Of a stretch of 64,000 nucleotides of DNA, positions 13,807-26,581 are shown one piece after another. The stretch comes from Tetrahymena elliotti 4EA (taxonomy: Eukaryota; Ciliophora; Oligohymenophorea; Hymenostomatida; Tetrahymenidae). The stretch is taken from the NCBI GenBank assembly GCA_000231825.2, contig JH720373.1, positions 1-64,000 of the forward strand, given 5' to 3'. The notes beneath the pieces were generated by a model. The model did not search any database. It was not told the origin of the DNA and worked only from the letters and a program-made list of their open reading frames with translations. The position numbers and the translations under genes are program-made. Each line of letters begins with the position of its first letter. Within the stretch, counting starts at the first letter, position 1.

Positions 13807-15741
13807 AAAAAATGACATATTATTTTAACATAATTTGTAACCCATCCAAACAAATAACTCACTGAAATAAAAATTTTAGTGGTTTGGACTAGTTTTTTTG
13901 TGTGAATATAAATATCTGTAAGCTTATCAAAATTTATAATAATTAGTAACTTTGAATTAATTTATTATTTTCTAACTAATCAATTAAATTTAATGATCAA
14001 TGTTTTAGATTAATAAGAAAGATATAGTAATTTATTCTTTATTAACAATAATTATATATTTTACTGTATTTTTACTTAACTTACAGTAATATTTATTCAT
14101 TCATGTTTCGATTCTCAAGTAAATCTTAGAAAATAACAATCAAATTTTGCTTTTTTAGAGTATTTTTGATAAATAAATAGGAGTAAATTGAGTTTCTATT
14201 GATTGGAGAGGAATATATTTACTATAAAAATTTATTGAAAATCTGAGAAAGTCGCTAATTTCAAACTAAAAATACAAAGTTAAGAAATTGATTGAAAGGA
14301 TTTTATTTGATTTTAGTAAATTATTCTTAAATAAAAATTGTTTTTTTTCAAAGAACTTTGAATTGTGGGTAAACTATTTTTAAACTGCAAAAAATAGAGT
14401 ATGTTTTAACTTTATCATTTCAAATTTCAATATTTTTTTAAATTTTAAAGGAAAAATACATAAATTACAATATACTTCAATACAGTTAGTTTTACTGATT
14501 AAATTATAAATTATTAACAATCAGAAAAGTTATATGTATTTTTACTAGTGAAATCAATCTAATTAGTTTACACTCACTTTAAATAATTCATAAGAGAAAA
14601 AATTAAGATTAAAATTTTGAGGTTTGTTTATAAAAACTTAGTATAATTAGAAAAAATATAATTTTGGTGGTTATGCTCTGATTTAAAAGAAAAGACTTAC
14701 AAATTTTGTTAATTCCCTGAAAGTGGTAAATCTATTTTCTAAAATAATAGCTTAGTCAACCAGAATTACCAAAATTTTTGTACTCTTGATTCTTCTAATG
14801 ATTAAATTTTTTCTAGAGCTTGATTGCTTTATTAGTGCTACTGGTACAGATAAAAGTTAAAGTAAATATTTTTTATTAACTGAAAAATATTCAAGAGTTT
14901 ATGTATGGGAGATTTTACTGATTAGAAAAATAACTAAAAAAGACGAATTAATTCAAAGATTTATGTTTACTTTAATTTCATAAAAAACTTATTTATCTGA
15001 AATTGAGTTTTAAATTACATCAAACCAATATCTTTTATAATCAGTTGAAACCTAATTAATTACTGAAGTTAAAAATTTCACCATAAACTAATCTTTGAAA
15101 AGCAAACAAAAATCAATCTTAGAAATTATCAAATTAACATTTTTGAAATCAAATTTTTGTTTAAAATCTAGAAACTTATTATTTGGCAACAAAAAAAATA
15201 ATAATTTGGTTTTATAAGCTTTGATAAACTTTTTGATTTCAAACCTATATTTGATCAATACATTTATATTTAAATCAATAATTTTGAGTATTCTTAAGAT
15301 CCAAAATCAACTATCATCTAGTATAATTTGATTGTGCAAGTAAAAAATTAACAGAAAATATGACTTAAAAAAATAAATAAATTTGGAGTCAATTTGAAAA
15401 ATAAAGAAATTTATAATTCGTTGATTTGAAAAGTAAATAAAATAGTAAATGAAAAGTAAATAAAATAGTAAATGAAAAATCAAAACAAAATTTACCTTTG
15501 ATAAATGAAAACATCTTATCTTAGAGTTAATTTTGAGTTGTTGAAGTTATAAAATTAAGAGTTAAACTGGTAAATAAAGCAATCATAAATAAATCATGAT
15601 ATAAATATTTTAAAAAAAGAAATTAAAACAAAGACATTAATTAATTAGTAGAATTAGTTATTATTGAATAAAATAAGAAATGGCAAAGATACTAACTAAA
15701 CTATGAATTGATAATAAAAAATAATATTTATTGATTTTTTT
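13807..15741. other. Intergenic region with one long TGA-free frame
   Basis: This lies between the 3' ends of paralog B (+) and CTU2 (-), so at least its ends are 3' UTR. A frame on the plus strand is free of TGA from about 14620 to 15331, with an ATG at 14798 that would give 177 residues. The predicted peptide is Ile/Leu/Lys-rich and I recognise nothing in it. In DNA this AT-rich with a single stop codon such frames can arise by chance. Left uncalled as a gene; see findings. Confidence 0.5.
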
Positions 15742-17485
15742 TCAAAACAACTTTAAAATATCTGTATTTTATGCAATATATGAGGCACGTTTAACTATTT
15801 GGGTTGGTAATAAATCTGATTCGAATATTTTTTCATCTTTAATTTGGCTTTAAAGAATTCTTCTACAGCCAAAGCAAAGGACTAATTCTCTCATATCTCT
15901 ATTTTTGATTTTATCTGTTTCCAAGTATTTTAATTTTAATGTTTCTTAATTTCTTACACCTTCAGTTGTTTATTCTCCTTCCAAAGAGTGGGTTAAGTTA
16001 GAATCAAATGTTTCTATTTCAAGTACATTAGAAATCTTGTCTCTGAATTAGAAGCAGAGAGGACATCTTTGTAATAAACCCTTTTAAGGTTCGAATTTTT
16101 TGATAAGCTTTTCACTTGTGTGTAGGATAGTATGAGTCTAATAAATAAAAAATATCAAGATTAGATTAAGCAATTACAATAAATTTATTTTAATTTTACT
16201 GTTGAAACGAAATTTTCTTAGATATTATCAATGAAATTTTCCATGATTCTGTCTAAATTACCAAAACCAGGTAACTTGAGATTAGACTTTTCTTATTCAC
16301 AGAGATAGTAGGGTCTTTCAGTGAGTAGATTAAGTATTCCCATACAATGTAAGTAATTCATGATTTCTTTATTAAGATAATCTTTCATAGGTCTTCCAAT
16401 ACCTAATATTTTCTTAGTATATGCTTTATTATCTTCATCATGCAAGTCGAAGAATCTACCAAGAATATCATAACTTACATTGTCAATGAATTGAATTTCA
16501 TTATCTGATGAAGCTGCTCTACCCTTAGTGAAAAGAGTAAAAATTTTACTGGCCAATCTTTAGCCACAGTTACCAAGAAGGACCTTATCAAAATTATTTC
16601 TGAAAGCATATTCCAAATATAATTGAGTCTTGAAGAAACTAACTAAATCTTCTTAGCAAGAAGCAATAGCCTTGAATTATTTGAGCAAAGAAAGTAATTT
16701 ATTTTCTCTTTCTTCTTCGCTTTCTATCTCTTTGTAAATATCAGTTAACTTAACAATTGTCAATTTTATTTTCAATATTTCAGCCATTTTATTTATTTTT
16801 TCAAGGTTTTCAGCTTGCTTCTCCTTTTTGTAGAGAACGTCTTCATCAATGTAAAATAATTCAGCTTCAAAAAACATCTTTTTACCCATAGTGTTATGAA
16901 GAGCATTAGAAACTAATTGGGCAAGTGCTAAACTATTTGCTCCTCCGCTAACACAAATCAAACATTTTTCATTTCTACCTAAATTAATCTTTAACTTTAA
17001 GTTTGCCTATTTATTTAAAATAATTTTCATTCATTTTTCACCCAAAATTTGCATTAAAATTAAATATTTTCATTTTGACTAAATAAAATAGTTATTGAAT
17101 ATATTACCTTAAATTTGTGATCTATGTTACTTTCTAAACATTTCTTGCATGCAAAGTCTTATCTATATTTGTATTGAGCTTCTTATTCCTTGCATTTGTA
17201 GCAGATTTTCTTTCCCTTTTTTTCTTCATCTAATTCAGGTTCATCTACTTTCTTTTCTTCTGCTTCCTTCTTTTCACAACTAGATTCTTCTTTGCAATCA
17301 GTATCGCATGGCTTACAATCTCCACCTTCTACTATTTTCTTTAATGAGTTACAGCACTTATCTTTTTTATTATTATCTAAAGTCTTCAACTTATGAGCTG
17401 GATCTCCTGATGACCCACAAGTAGGCATTCCATACTAATCTTCATCATCTGAATTTAAAACTATTTCTTCCTTTTACTCAGCCAT
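15742..17485 (-). CDS. CTU2: Cytoplasmic tRNA 2-thiolation protein 2
   Basis: Three exons, 17108-17485, 16200-17006 and 15742-16137, giving 526 residues with all phases matching. With CTU1 (NCS6), CTU2 (NCS2/CTU2 family) thiolates the wobble uridine of Lys, Glu and Gln tRNAs in the cytosol, using sulfur relayed by URM1. Evidence: an N-terminal pair of CxxC motifs (CYKCKE and FACKKC), a PP-loop-like CVSGGANS after the first intron, the conserved RPMKDYLNKEI, the block THTILHTSEKLIKKF, and a C-terminal CFGCRRIL. The order and spacing match human CTU2. An Asp/Glu/Lys/Cys-rich insert follows the N-terminus before the first CxxC. Accurate Lys/Glu/Gln decoding could matter more than usual here, since Gln tRNAs also read UAA and UAG; that link is inference. 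Confidence 0.93.
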
Positions 17486-18791
17486 ATCTTTCTTTATTTT
17501 ACTAATTAATTTTTACCTATCAGACAATTTGTATTTTATTAAACAAGTTAATTCTATTTGATTTTTATTATTTCTAAAAAACTCTTGTTTGCTTCACTAA
17601 ATAAATTTAGACTGAAGATTTCTGAAATTTTCCTAAATTCCAATGAACAATTTTATAAAAATTCTTCAATCACTTGTCTTGTAAATAAGTAGACATTCTT
17701 AGTGTTAAAAATAATTGATTATTACCAATATAAATATTTAATGGTTTATATAAATTATTTTCTATAAATATTTAATGGGAAATATAAATTATTTTCTAAA
17801 TTTTTAAACAATAAATTATTAAAGTATAAATGATATTTTAATTTTTATGTTGAAGGAATACAAATAAATATCATATCTAATAATGAATTAAAATAAAATA
17901 TGTTTATTTTAATTTGGTATTTCTTATATTTTGAATTAAAATAAATTTTATTTATTACATAAGGAACCTACTAGAAAAAGTTGTCTAAATATTGATTGTT
18001 TTGAAAGCTTCTCAAGAATAGTATTTGTGTTAATATTCTTAAAAGTAAAATTTAAAATATATTGTTCTTATTTATTGTTATTATTATTTAAAAATAAGAA
18101 TGTAAATTAATTATCTTTGCTTAGACAAATAGAACTTATGGAAGAAAAGATCTTTAAGAAGGCATTAAATTATAAAAATTATTTTATCTATTTTGATACT
18201 CTTTACATGAAAAATTAAAATAAATTATAATTATGGTTAGTTTGACACTACTTTAATTAAATATGAAAATTAATTATTATTATTATTAGGTGATGATTAA
18301 AATATTGGTCAACCCATATATCTACCAAATTTGGTAGTAACTACCACTATTTGTTGAAAAATGTTTTTAGACCCATAATTTGATCTTATTTAATATTACT
18401 ATTCCCCAAATTTAGAGTAAAAAAACATTATCAATTTAAAATATTCCTTTTATATTTATTTTTGCTATTTTCTTAAAATTTTTATAATATTATTGGATTT
18501 CATTTAGGCATATTGGTATTTTAAATATTCTTTTTAATATTTTAATTGATTTTTCAAATGATTAAACTTTTGATATTTTTTATGCTTCCTATTTTTTTAA
18601 AATATTTATTAATTGTATGAGACACATATTTCTATGAAATATGTCTAAGTCTATCAAATATTTATAAGAAAATAAAAAATATCATTAAAAATTGTTAGGC
18701 TTTGATTTATTTGTTCAATTTAAAAAATAATTGAAAAATTTGGCGTAAAAAAATTAATTATAAAGAAATAAAAATATCAAAAAAAAGCAAA
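17486..18791. other. Intergenic, divergent promoter region
   Basis: About 1.3 kb between the divergent starts of CTU2 (-) and the small membrane gene (+). AT-rich with no coding signal. It contains a 16-bp perfect palindrome at 18322-18337, listed separately. Confidence 0.55.
18322..18337. promoter_or_regulatory. 16-bp perfect palindrome CTACCAAATTTGGTAG
   Basis: Perfect self-complementary 16-mer in otherwise AT-rich intergenic DNA, about 450 bp upstream of the small membrane-protein gene; a related half (CTACCA) follows a few bases later. It could bind a dimeric regulator, but I know of no matching ciliate element. Confidence 0.3.
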
Positions 18792-19359
18792 ATGAGTTTA
18801 ATAAGAGATTCTTCTATTAAAACTTACAGAAATTATGGAAAATTTTTGTTTATAGCCTTTATTGTACAATGTCAACTCTGCTTTTTAGTGTGTATTTACA
18901 ATGATATTGATCTATCATCTGAAGTATTTATTTATTTAATCCTTCGTAATTAACATTTTTAACTGCAAAATCATTTAGGGTATGTAAGAAAAATAATATG
19001 ATGGGTTGTTACATTTTAACCTTTTTACTTGGATGAGTTCTAAAATAATAAAGTTTTTATTTTTTAATGGGCTAATAATGACTATTATTGAGATATTGCT
19101 AATTATGTAAGCATTTTTATGATTTTTAAAATGTAAAATTTTAATTAAATGTTAATTAGAAAATGGATAATAGGAACTTATCTCCTTATAGCTAAATATA
19201 CTATTTATTTTTCATTGCTTTCAACCTTTCTAATTTTATGCTTGTTTGGAACTAAATTGTAAAATAATTCTCTTCATTTTAATAATTTTATTAAAATATT
19301 TATTTTTCAGATTAAATACTAGTATAGAAGAAATAGAAAGTGATTAAATTTAGTAATGA
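18792..19359 (+). CDS. Small multi-pass membrane protein in four exons, unknown
   Basis: Exons 18792-18923, 18979-19106, 19160-19258 and 19311-19359 are separated by introns of 55, 53 and 52 bp, all GT...AG. Phases match at each junction (0, 2, 2), and the frame ends at TGA after 135 residues. The start has the A-rich context typical of ciliate genes. The product has four hydrophobic stretches: KFLFIAFIVQCQLCFLVCIY, IIKFLFFNGLIMTIIEILLI, then two in the third exon around IIGTYLLIAKYTIYFSLLS and FLILCLFG. A short acidic tail, SIEEIESDQIQQ, ends it. It resembles other small four-span proteins only in overall form, and I cannot assign a family. Matching intron sizes and phases make chance unlikely, though expression is untested. 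It stands alone in about 5 kb of noncoding DNA. Confidence 0.7.
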
Positions 19360-22300
19360 TACACTTTTAAAATGATAAAAATATAAATATTAACTAACTA
19401 CTTACTTATTACAAATATCCAAACTTATAACTAATTTCTACTAAATCTTCTTTATATTAAATTAAGCATATCTTATTATTCTTTGTATAAAATTGTATCA
19501 ATAATAAAAATTTGATCTAAATCATCACTCCTTATTGTTTTCATTTAAAGATTTGAAATGTATTTCATGTAAGGTTTAAATTAATTTTTGAAAATATTTC
19601 AATTTTTGCCAATTAAAATCCAACATAAAAATTTTATCTAAAAAGCCAAATTGAATCAACATTTGCTCTTTACAAAAATTAAAAAATCAACATAGTTTTA
19701 AATACTTAATTTTGGTTTTAAGGAAATTAAGTAATTTATATTTTTTTGAGAATTAAAATTATTTTTGAATAGATAAAATAAATAGCATTTTGAATGATAT
19801 TTGAAAGATTGATAATTATAATAATATTGAATGCAATATGAAAAGATATAATAAGTAAGTGTCAACCTAATTAATTTTTATAAAATAAATAGTCAAATTA
19901 ATAATAATTGTTTTTATATTTCTTATGTGAAGAAATATCTTAAAATTGAAAACAACTCAAAATATTCTTCAAAATTTAAACAAAACTATTTCAAAGACTT
20001 TGTTTTGGCTTAACATAGTGGTAGAGGGTCATATGGACTTCACTTTTTTCATAATTTATCTTTTTTATTTATTTCCAAAAAATTATTAAGAAAATAATTA
20101 TTTTATTATTTATTGATTGTTAAAAGAATCATTGAATTGGAAATACTTATTTATATCTAGCTGATCTATCTTAGTGAACATGCATAGTAGCTTTATAACA
20201 ATCTTTTATTTACATTCCTAGCTTAGTTAAGCTATCAACAAGGCTTTTATTTACAAAATAATTTTAATTTTTTAAACCAAGAAAACAAAAATAATTTTAA
20301 AAGAACTTCTTATCTGATAATAAATTTCATTTATAACTATTTTGAATGATGCTAATAAGGGTAGAGATATTTTAGTGATTACATTTAATAACCCTTTAAA
20401 ATAGGAATACACTGAATTATAATGTTTAATATATATAGATAGATTTATAGCTTACAAGAATTCAACATCAGCAGCCTAGGTAGGTGGAACTGAAGATGAA
20501 ACAAATACCTATCCTATATGCAAAAGAGTGCATAAGCCTCTTGTATACTTTCTCTCATAAAATAAGTTGCTAAATCCCGCTAATTACTTAGTGATTTTGT
20601 CATATACAACTGTATTTTGTAAAGAGATTAAGGTTAATATTATGAAATAGAGAAATAGTTATTGTTTTTTTACCTAAATAAAATGTATCAGGGCTTTCAG
20701 TTTACATGTCTCTAATAATCACTATAATAATACGATGAAAATGAATAAAAGATATTTTCATATTTATTTAATTTACATGCTAAATTTTGCTCACTTACTG
20801 GATGATAGTGAGATTTTAAAAGATTTTTGACATCTGGCTGAAATGATAATAAAAGTAGGATTTAGTTTAGATTATTGAATAAGTTTTTATTTTACAATAT
20901 CACTATGGTCAAAAGCTTTAACGAAGTAAGAAGAATTCTAAAAATCGTTGATTATATTTGTAATCTTAGGATTGATTTACATTTTGTTTATATGGAATGA
21001 ACTTTATTTTATTTGTTTTAAATATATTGATTGTTTCTTATCTTTTTAGATCAAATTTGTTAATTTTTAATAATTTATTTGATATGATAGATAAGTATAC
21101 TTATTATTATTCTTCGATGTAGATTTTATTTCACATTAGGAATATTTATTTATTTATTGATCGATCTTAATCTAAAATTGAAATTAAGTCACATTTATAT
21201 TCAATATTTCTGATAATATTTTTTTACGAAACTATATATGTATTTCCATAAATATAAAGTTACGACGATGATGCTATAACATTTCATCAAAAAAAATTAA
21301 TACTGCTGATATTATCTTCTCATTCATCATAATATATTAAAATACAAGTATTTATTTTCATTAACTAATAAGAATCAAAATTACATTATTTTTAGTCTTT
21401 AAATTTTGCTTAGTTTCTTAATTTTAAAATAGAAGAGCCTCTTGTTGTCTATTAAAGCTTTAACAATAATTTTTCTACATAATATGATGCTTAAATAATA
21501 ATATTTGAACATAAAATTATTCTGAAAGCTTAGAAATTTTGTATAACTTTAAATGTATTTTTGGGTAGTTAGTTATAGAGTGAATGAGTCAGCCATGAAA
21601 TAATTTATTGCTAAAAAAACCAAAATTTTTAATTCATTAACTAAGTAATATTAATATAGATATTGTGTACTTTAATTAAATAAATTGAATTTATTCATTC
21701 AGTTTATAGGCGTATACTGAATGAATTATTCTAACTGATTAAATAAAATTATCATTTCATTGTGATGGAATTAATTTCTATTCAGAATTTATTGCTTGAA
21801 ATTTAAATATTTTTTCATCTAAAAATTATTTTTTTGTTAATTATTATTCTATTTTATTAATTAATTCATTTTATCAAAGTAGAGATTACTAAAGAATAAT
21901 CAAATTAATTATAATCAATAATTGGTATTGTTCAAATATTCAGAAAATAGGAGTAAATAATTACTTATTTTAAAAGATTATATTTATTTTATTCAGAAAT
22001 AAATCATCTTAATTCTAAGGAAAACTAATTAATTTTATGAGTTAAAAAGTTTTTGATGGCACAAAAAATATTAAAATTTTCTACCTTTGATTTTAAATAA
22101 TATTAATTAAATTAAGGAATAATATTTTAGGTGCTTTAGATATTTATACAAAAGATATTTATTAAGTTTACTTAGTTAATAAAACTAATAGAACTTGGAG
22201 GCTTTTATAATCAAGTGATAAAGAAAATATGGCAAAAAATGATAAATGTTTTAAAGAGAAAAGAAAAATATTTTTGTTCTTAAAATGCCAAAATAATACT

Positions 22301-22773
22301 TATTAATTATTTTACTTTTTGTTTGTTTGTTAGTAAAGTAAATTAAAAATATTTAAAATAAGCAAAATAAAAATTATAAATGCTTGAATTGATAAATTTA
22401 ATGATCAATATTTCAAGCTAGTAGGTTTATAAATAGATATATTTATTTATGATCAATAAAAATAATAACCCAACATAACAAATAAAAAATAATGATATGA
22501 GTGAATGAATGAATGAATCATGTAGATTGATTGATTTCTTTTTTTGAGAAAAAGCCAGCTATCTCGAAAAGGTGTGGGATGAAGTGAATAAAAATTAATA
22601 AAGAGATTTAATATCTATGATTAGCGAGTATATTTTTTATAATTAATATCATCAAATTAGCACAAAATTTAAATTGAAAAAAACTTTATAAAAAATAGGA
22701 GTTAATAAATTTTAGTTTGAATTTTATAAATTAGCAAGAAACAATAAATAGACACCATTTTACTGTGATAGAT
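19360..22773. other. 3.4-kb intergenic region
   Basis: Mostly AT-rich and featureless. A plus-strand frame is free of TGA from 20318 to 20830 (170 codons). Its first third contains sequence of more gene-like composition, including a predicted GGTEDETNTYPICKR, but there is no ATG before 20642 and no recognisable family. It may be a gene remnant, an unmodelled exon, or chance. Nothing else is callable. Confidence 0.45.
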
Positions 22774-25080
22774 ATGTTAGGAGGTATGCAATTAGGTGGA
22801 TCTTAGATTTCAGTTGGTTAGTCCACCATAAATAATTTAGATGGCGAAGATTTTGACATTAAGAAAAAGATGTCTCTAGTTTTTTTAGCAACGATGGCTG
22901 CAGAATCGAAAATTGAAGAGGAGCGTCTCAAATTGAGTGAAAATGCTTAATTTTACCCTGAAATAGCATTCAATTTTTTGAAGAATTTCTCAAATCATAT
23001 TAAGGAGACTTAGAAAATCTAATCATTTTTGGATTTTTCAATCAGTCCGAATGATGTGATGGAATACAGTCAAATAAATAGCTACAGATCAGGATACATT
23101 CCTTATTCAGAGTTACTAGCTTTACTAAATTTCTACTCTATTCAATATACTGACAAAGTTTTAGAGTGCATCATCAAGTATTACGATTAAATAGGATACA
23201 CAAATGGCATGTGCTATGATGCTTTCTTAAAGATGACAGTTTCATAGTCTGTTCCTCAAGCTAAAATGAAAGTCATCAAACGTAAGGTTATTTTTGAGAC
23301 AGAAAGCATTTCTTAGCAGTAGTCAACATCTGATTAATCCACACAAACTATGAAAGGAAAAAGAGGAACAGTACCTCCTCTAAGCGTTATTCAATCTCTT
23401 GTTTTGATCTTCGATTTAGAATGCAATTTAATAACTTTCACTGAAAAAGAGAAATTGAAATTAATGCACAATCCTTAGCAATACACTATTCTTAATTTCT
23501 TTGAATTAGTTGATACAGATAAGAAAGGTTATTTAGATTTTTCATCAGTCTTTAATTTTGTTAAAAAAACACATAACTAAATGGTTCCTAACTAATATCT
23601 TGGCCTTCTCCGTCGTATGAAAAAACCTGAAATCTGTGAAACAATCTCTTTCTAAGACTTTAAAGATCTTTTCTCACCTGCATTACCTTATTTTGCTCCA
23701 GCAGATAGTTCATAAATAGATTCTATCTAGCTTTATCATGAGGTTAACCGTAGTACAGTAGGAGGTGATCCAAATCAAAGTTATCTATTAAATCAGACAG
23801 CATCTGCTAATAATCTCAACTAATCAGCTCTATTAGCCCAAGCAGCTTCCTAAAACTCTAGAAATCCTTATGAGAATTCAAACCAAAAGATTTATTTCAA
23901 AGATAAATAGGGCAGGATAGTAGAAAAGAATCATCCACATGAGCCAGTTTTTGTGAAAGAGAATCCACATTTCACTGAGTTGTTAAAATCAAATATCAAT
24001 ATTGTTCATCATCCTAATGAATAAAATGTTTACACATTAATACCTGAATAATACTTTGAGTTAGCACCTATATTAAATAAGCCTCCAGTTGCTGCAACTT
24101 CCCCTCTTCCTGTAGCCCCTCCTCCTTCAAATATAATTTCTACAAAGAATTATCAATTAAATTACACTGATTATCAACTTCCAAGAGTAGATCCAAAAGA
24201 TATGAGTGGAGTCGACCCATTCTTTAGAAGAGTAGCTTAATAAAGATAATATTAAAGTGTAGACTAAAAGAAAAATGGAATTTTTGATGGTGTTTCTGGA
24301 ACTAAAGTTGTAGCTAGCTCTACTGCACCTCCTTAAAAACAAGCATAACAAGGATTATTAGATATTGATTTATCTAAAATTACTGATGTTAATGCCAAGC
24401 GTATTATCTAATAGCAATAAGAAATCATTAAATAACAATAAGAATAATTGTAGTCTCAAGTTTAGTAAGTACCACTTTACAACACATAAAATATGCAACA
24501 ACCCAGTCTTGTAAGTGGAGCTCCAGTAAATAAATTAGCACAAGTTCCTGGGGCCACAATAGTTTAATCTGTAATTCCTTAATAAGCAATACTACCTTAA
24601 GGTTTAGCTCCATAGGTTTCTTTGAATTAGCAATATTAACAACTTTACAATCAAAGTCCTATCGTGTAAGATATAGTGTAGCTACGTCATACAAACACTG
24701 TTTCATACGATCCTGCTGAAATCTTTGCAACTAATACAGGAAATAATATGAGAAACACTAATGTTTTACAAGATTCTTTTAATGCAAAGATTAATCCTTT
24801 TAATCACAATTCATTGCTTCCAAATCAACTTAAGCAATCATAAAAGATCATCGGATCTGCTCCAAATGTTAACAATTCATTTATTGTGGAGACAGTTCCA
24901 TTCTCAACTCATCAACTTTAGAGATCAACAGTAGTCAATCCTCTCTTAATGAAAGCTAAAAGCAAATCTCCATACAAGAAAAAAATTTTCGATTCTAACA
25001 CAGACGATATTATAACAAACGCATAACTAAACGATCATTACTACAGATTCTCCAATACTAATCCCCATTTTAAAAGCTGA
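22774..25080 (+). CDS. EF-hand-like domain protein with long Gln/Pro-rich tail
   Basis: A single exon of 768 residues ending in TGA. Residues about 20-270 look globular and helical and contain pairs of EF-hand-like segments. One loop reads DTDKKGYLDFSS, with calcium-ligand Asp at positions 1, 3 and 9 and the central Gly, but Ser instead of Glu at position 12. An earlier helix-loop-helix (around YYDQIGYTNGMCYDAF) is more degenerate. Calcium binding is therefore possible but weakened. The C-terminal 450 residues are probably disordered: they are rich in Gln, Pro, Asn and Ser, include a Gln-rich helix (RIIQQQQEIIKQQQEQLQ), and end in a basic patch, KAKSKSPYKKK. This combination suggests a scaffold or cytoskeletal protein. 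I cannot name an ortholog. Confidence 0.85.
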
Positions 25081-26581
25081 TAGCAGTTTTAGAATTTATT
25101 TTTATTTTATTATTATTATGAAATAATTATTTTGGCTATTTATTCAAAGAAACTCTTTCTTGTTTTTTCATTTTTATATTACAAAATTTGTTTTTCATAC
25201 ATTTTTAAATATGTACTGCTCTTTACTTGTACTTATTTTTTTTTGTTTCTTTATAAAATTTCAGTACTAACTAATAAATAACAAATAAATCAATAAAAAA
25301 TTGATTTATAAGTTGATAGACTTATTATCATAAAGTATTTTAGTTATTTCACTCATAAAAACAATTTCATGTTTTTTCATTTTTATATAAAATTAATTTA
25401 TTCATTTTAAATTTATACTTACTAATTGTTTTTGTTTTTATACAAAGATTCAATATGGATAAATATAATCTATATATTAATTAAATTAATTCTGCCATGA
25501 CATTAATTTATTTGATGAAATGTTAAATTTACCTTTGATTTTCTTCTTATTTGACTTGAAAAAAAAACAAAACAAAATATTCTTTTAAAAAATATGATAA
25601 ATAAATTCAAGCTTTAACAAATTATCATATATTAATTTATGCAAGAAAACTCTTTTTATTTTTATATTTTTCTCTTATAAAATGTTATTTTTCATGCATT
25701 TTAAATATTTTCTTGTACAAATTATTATTACTTATTTATTTTTTAAATATCAATACTGATAAATTTAATCTAAAAAAATAATTTAAACTGTTTTCATGTA
25801 TAATTTGTTTAATATGGAATCTACCAATTTTGATTATAATATTAAAACTTAAATAAATAAAAACTGATAAACTCGTAATTATATAATATTTTAGTAAATT
25901 CATTTATGAAAACTCTCTTTTTTGTTTTTTATTTCAAAGCTTCATCTTTATTTAATTTTTAAAAGATAATGATGCTTATTTTCTATATTTATTTATTTAT
26001 TTAAAATATACATTAAATAAATATAATCTAAATAATAACAGAATCATTTCATTTATGAAATAGTTTTGCTTTAGGAAATGTTTTCTATTTCTACCTATTG
26101 TTTTTTTTTCAATAAAAAATGATAGTCTTATTTTGGTTTATTCCATTAGAAAATAAAATGCTAAAAAAATGACCATTAAATATTAGCAAAATAAATAAAG
26201 CAGTTAAAAGCACATCAATTATTGAAAATATTATTTATTTTAATTTTCGATATTAATTATTGAATAGTAGCATTATAAAATTGATTAAATCAATCAATCT
26301 ATTTTTATTTTAAAAATTTTTGCTTAAGAATTAATTGACAAACAGATTCAAGGAAGTAAAATAGATTGATTGTATGCAACATATACTACTGTTTGATTAA
26401 TTTCTATGACTGATAGATATAATTTGAAATAATGAGGTATATGAGTGAATGAGGTTGTTTTTTTTGATGAATTGAAATTAAAATAAATTCTAAAAATCTA
26501 TTGAAAACAAAAGAATCGTTTACAAAATTTTTGTTTAAATATCAATAAAGGAAATATAAATTTAGAAATTGAATTTTTAAA
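25081..26581. repeat. Intergenic spacer built from a degenerate tandem repeat
   Basis: Between the EF-hand gene and the first Rab gene. Related segments begin near 25145, 25345, 25640 and 25905. Each starts with a variant of AAACTCTTTCTTGTTTTTTCATTTTTATA, followed by a CATTTTAAATAT-like run, a TACTTATT-rich stretch and a GATAAAT..AATCTA end. The copies differ considerably and the unit is about 200-290 bp. No coding signal. Confidence 0.45.

Noticed and set aside
19995..20045. Segment with a faint resemblance to a tRNA 5' half
   Set aside because: No B-box of the GGTTCGAATCC type and no acceptor-stem pairing follow.
22130..22390. TGA-free stretch starting ILGALDIYTKD
   Set aside because: Lysine/asparagine-rich with no ATG context or splice structure; typical of chance open frames in this DNA.
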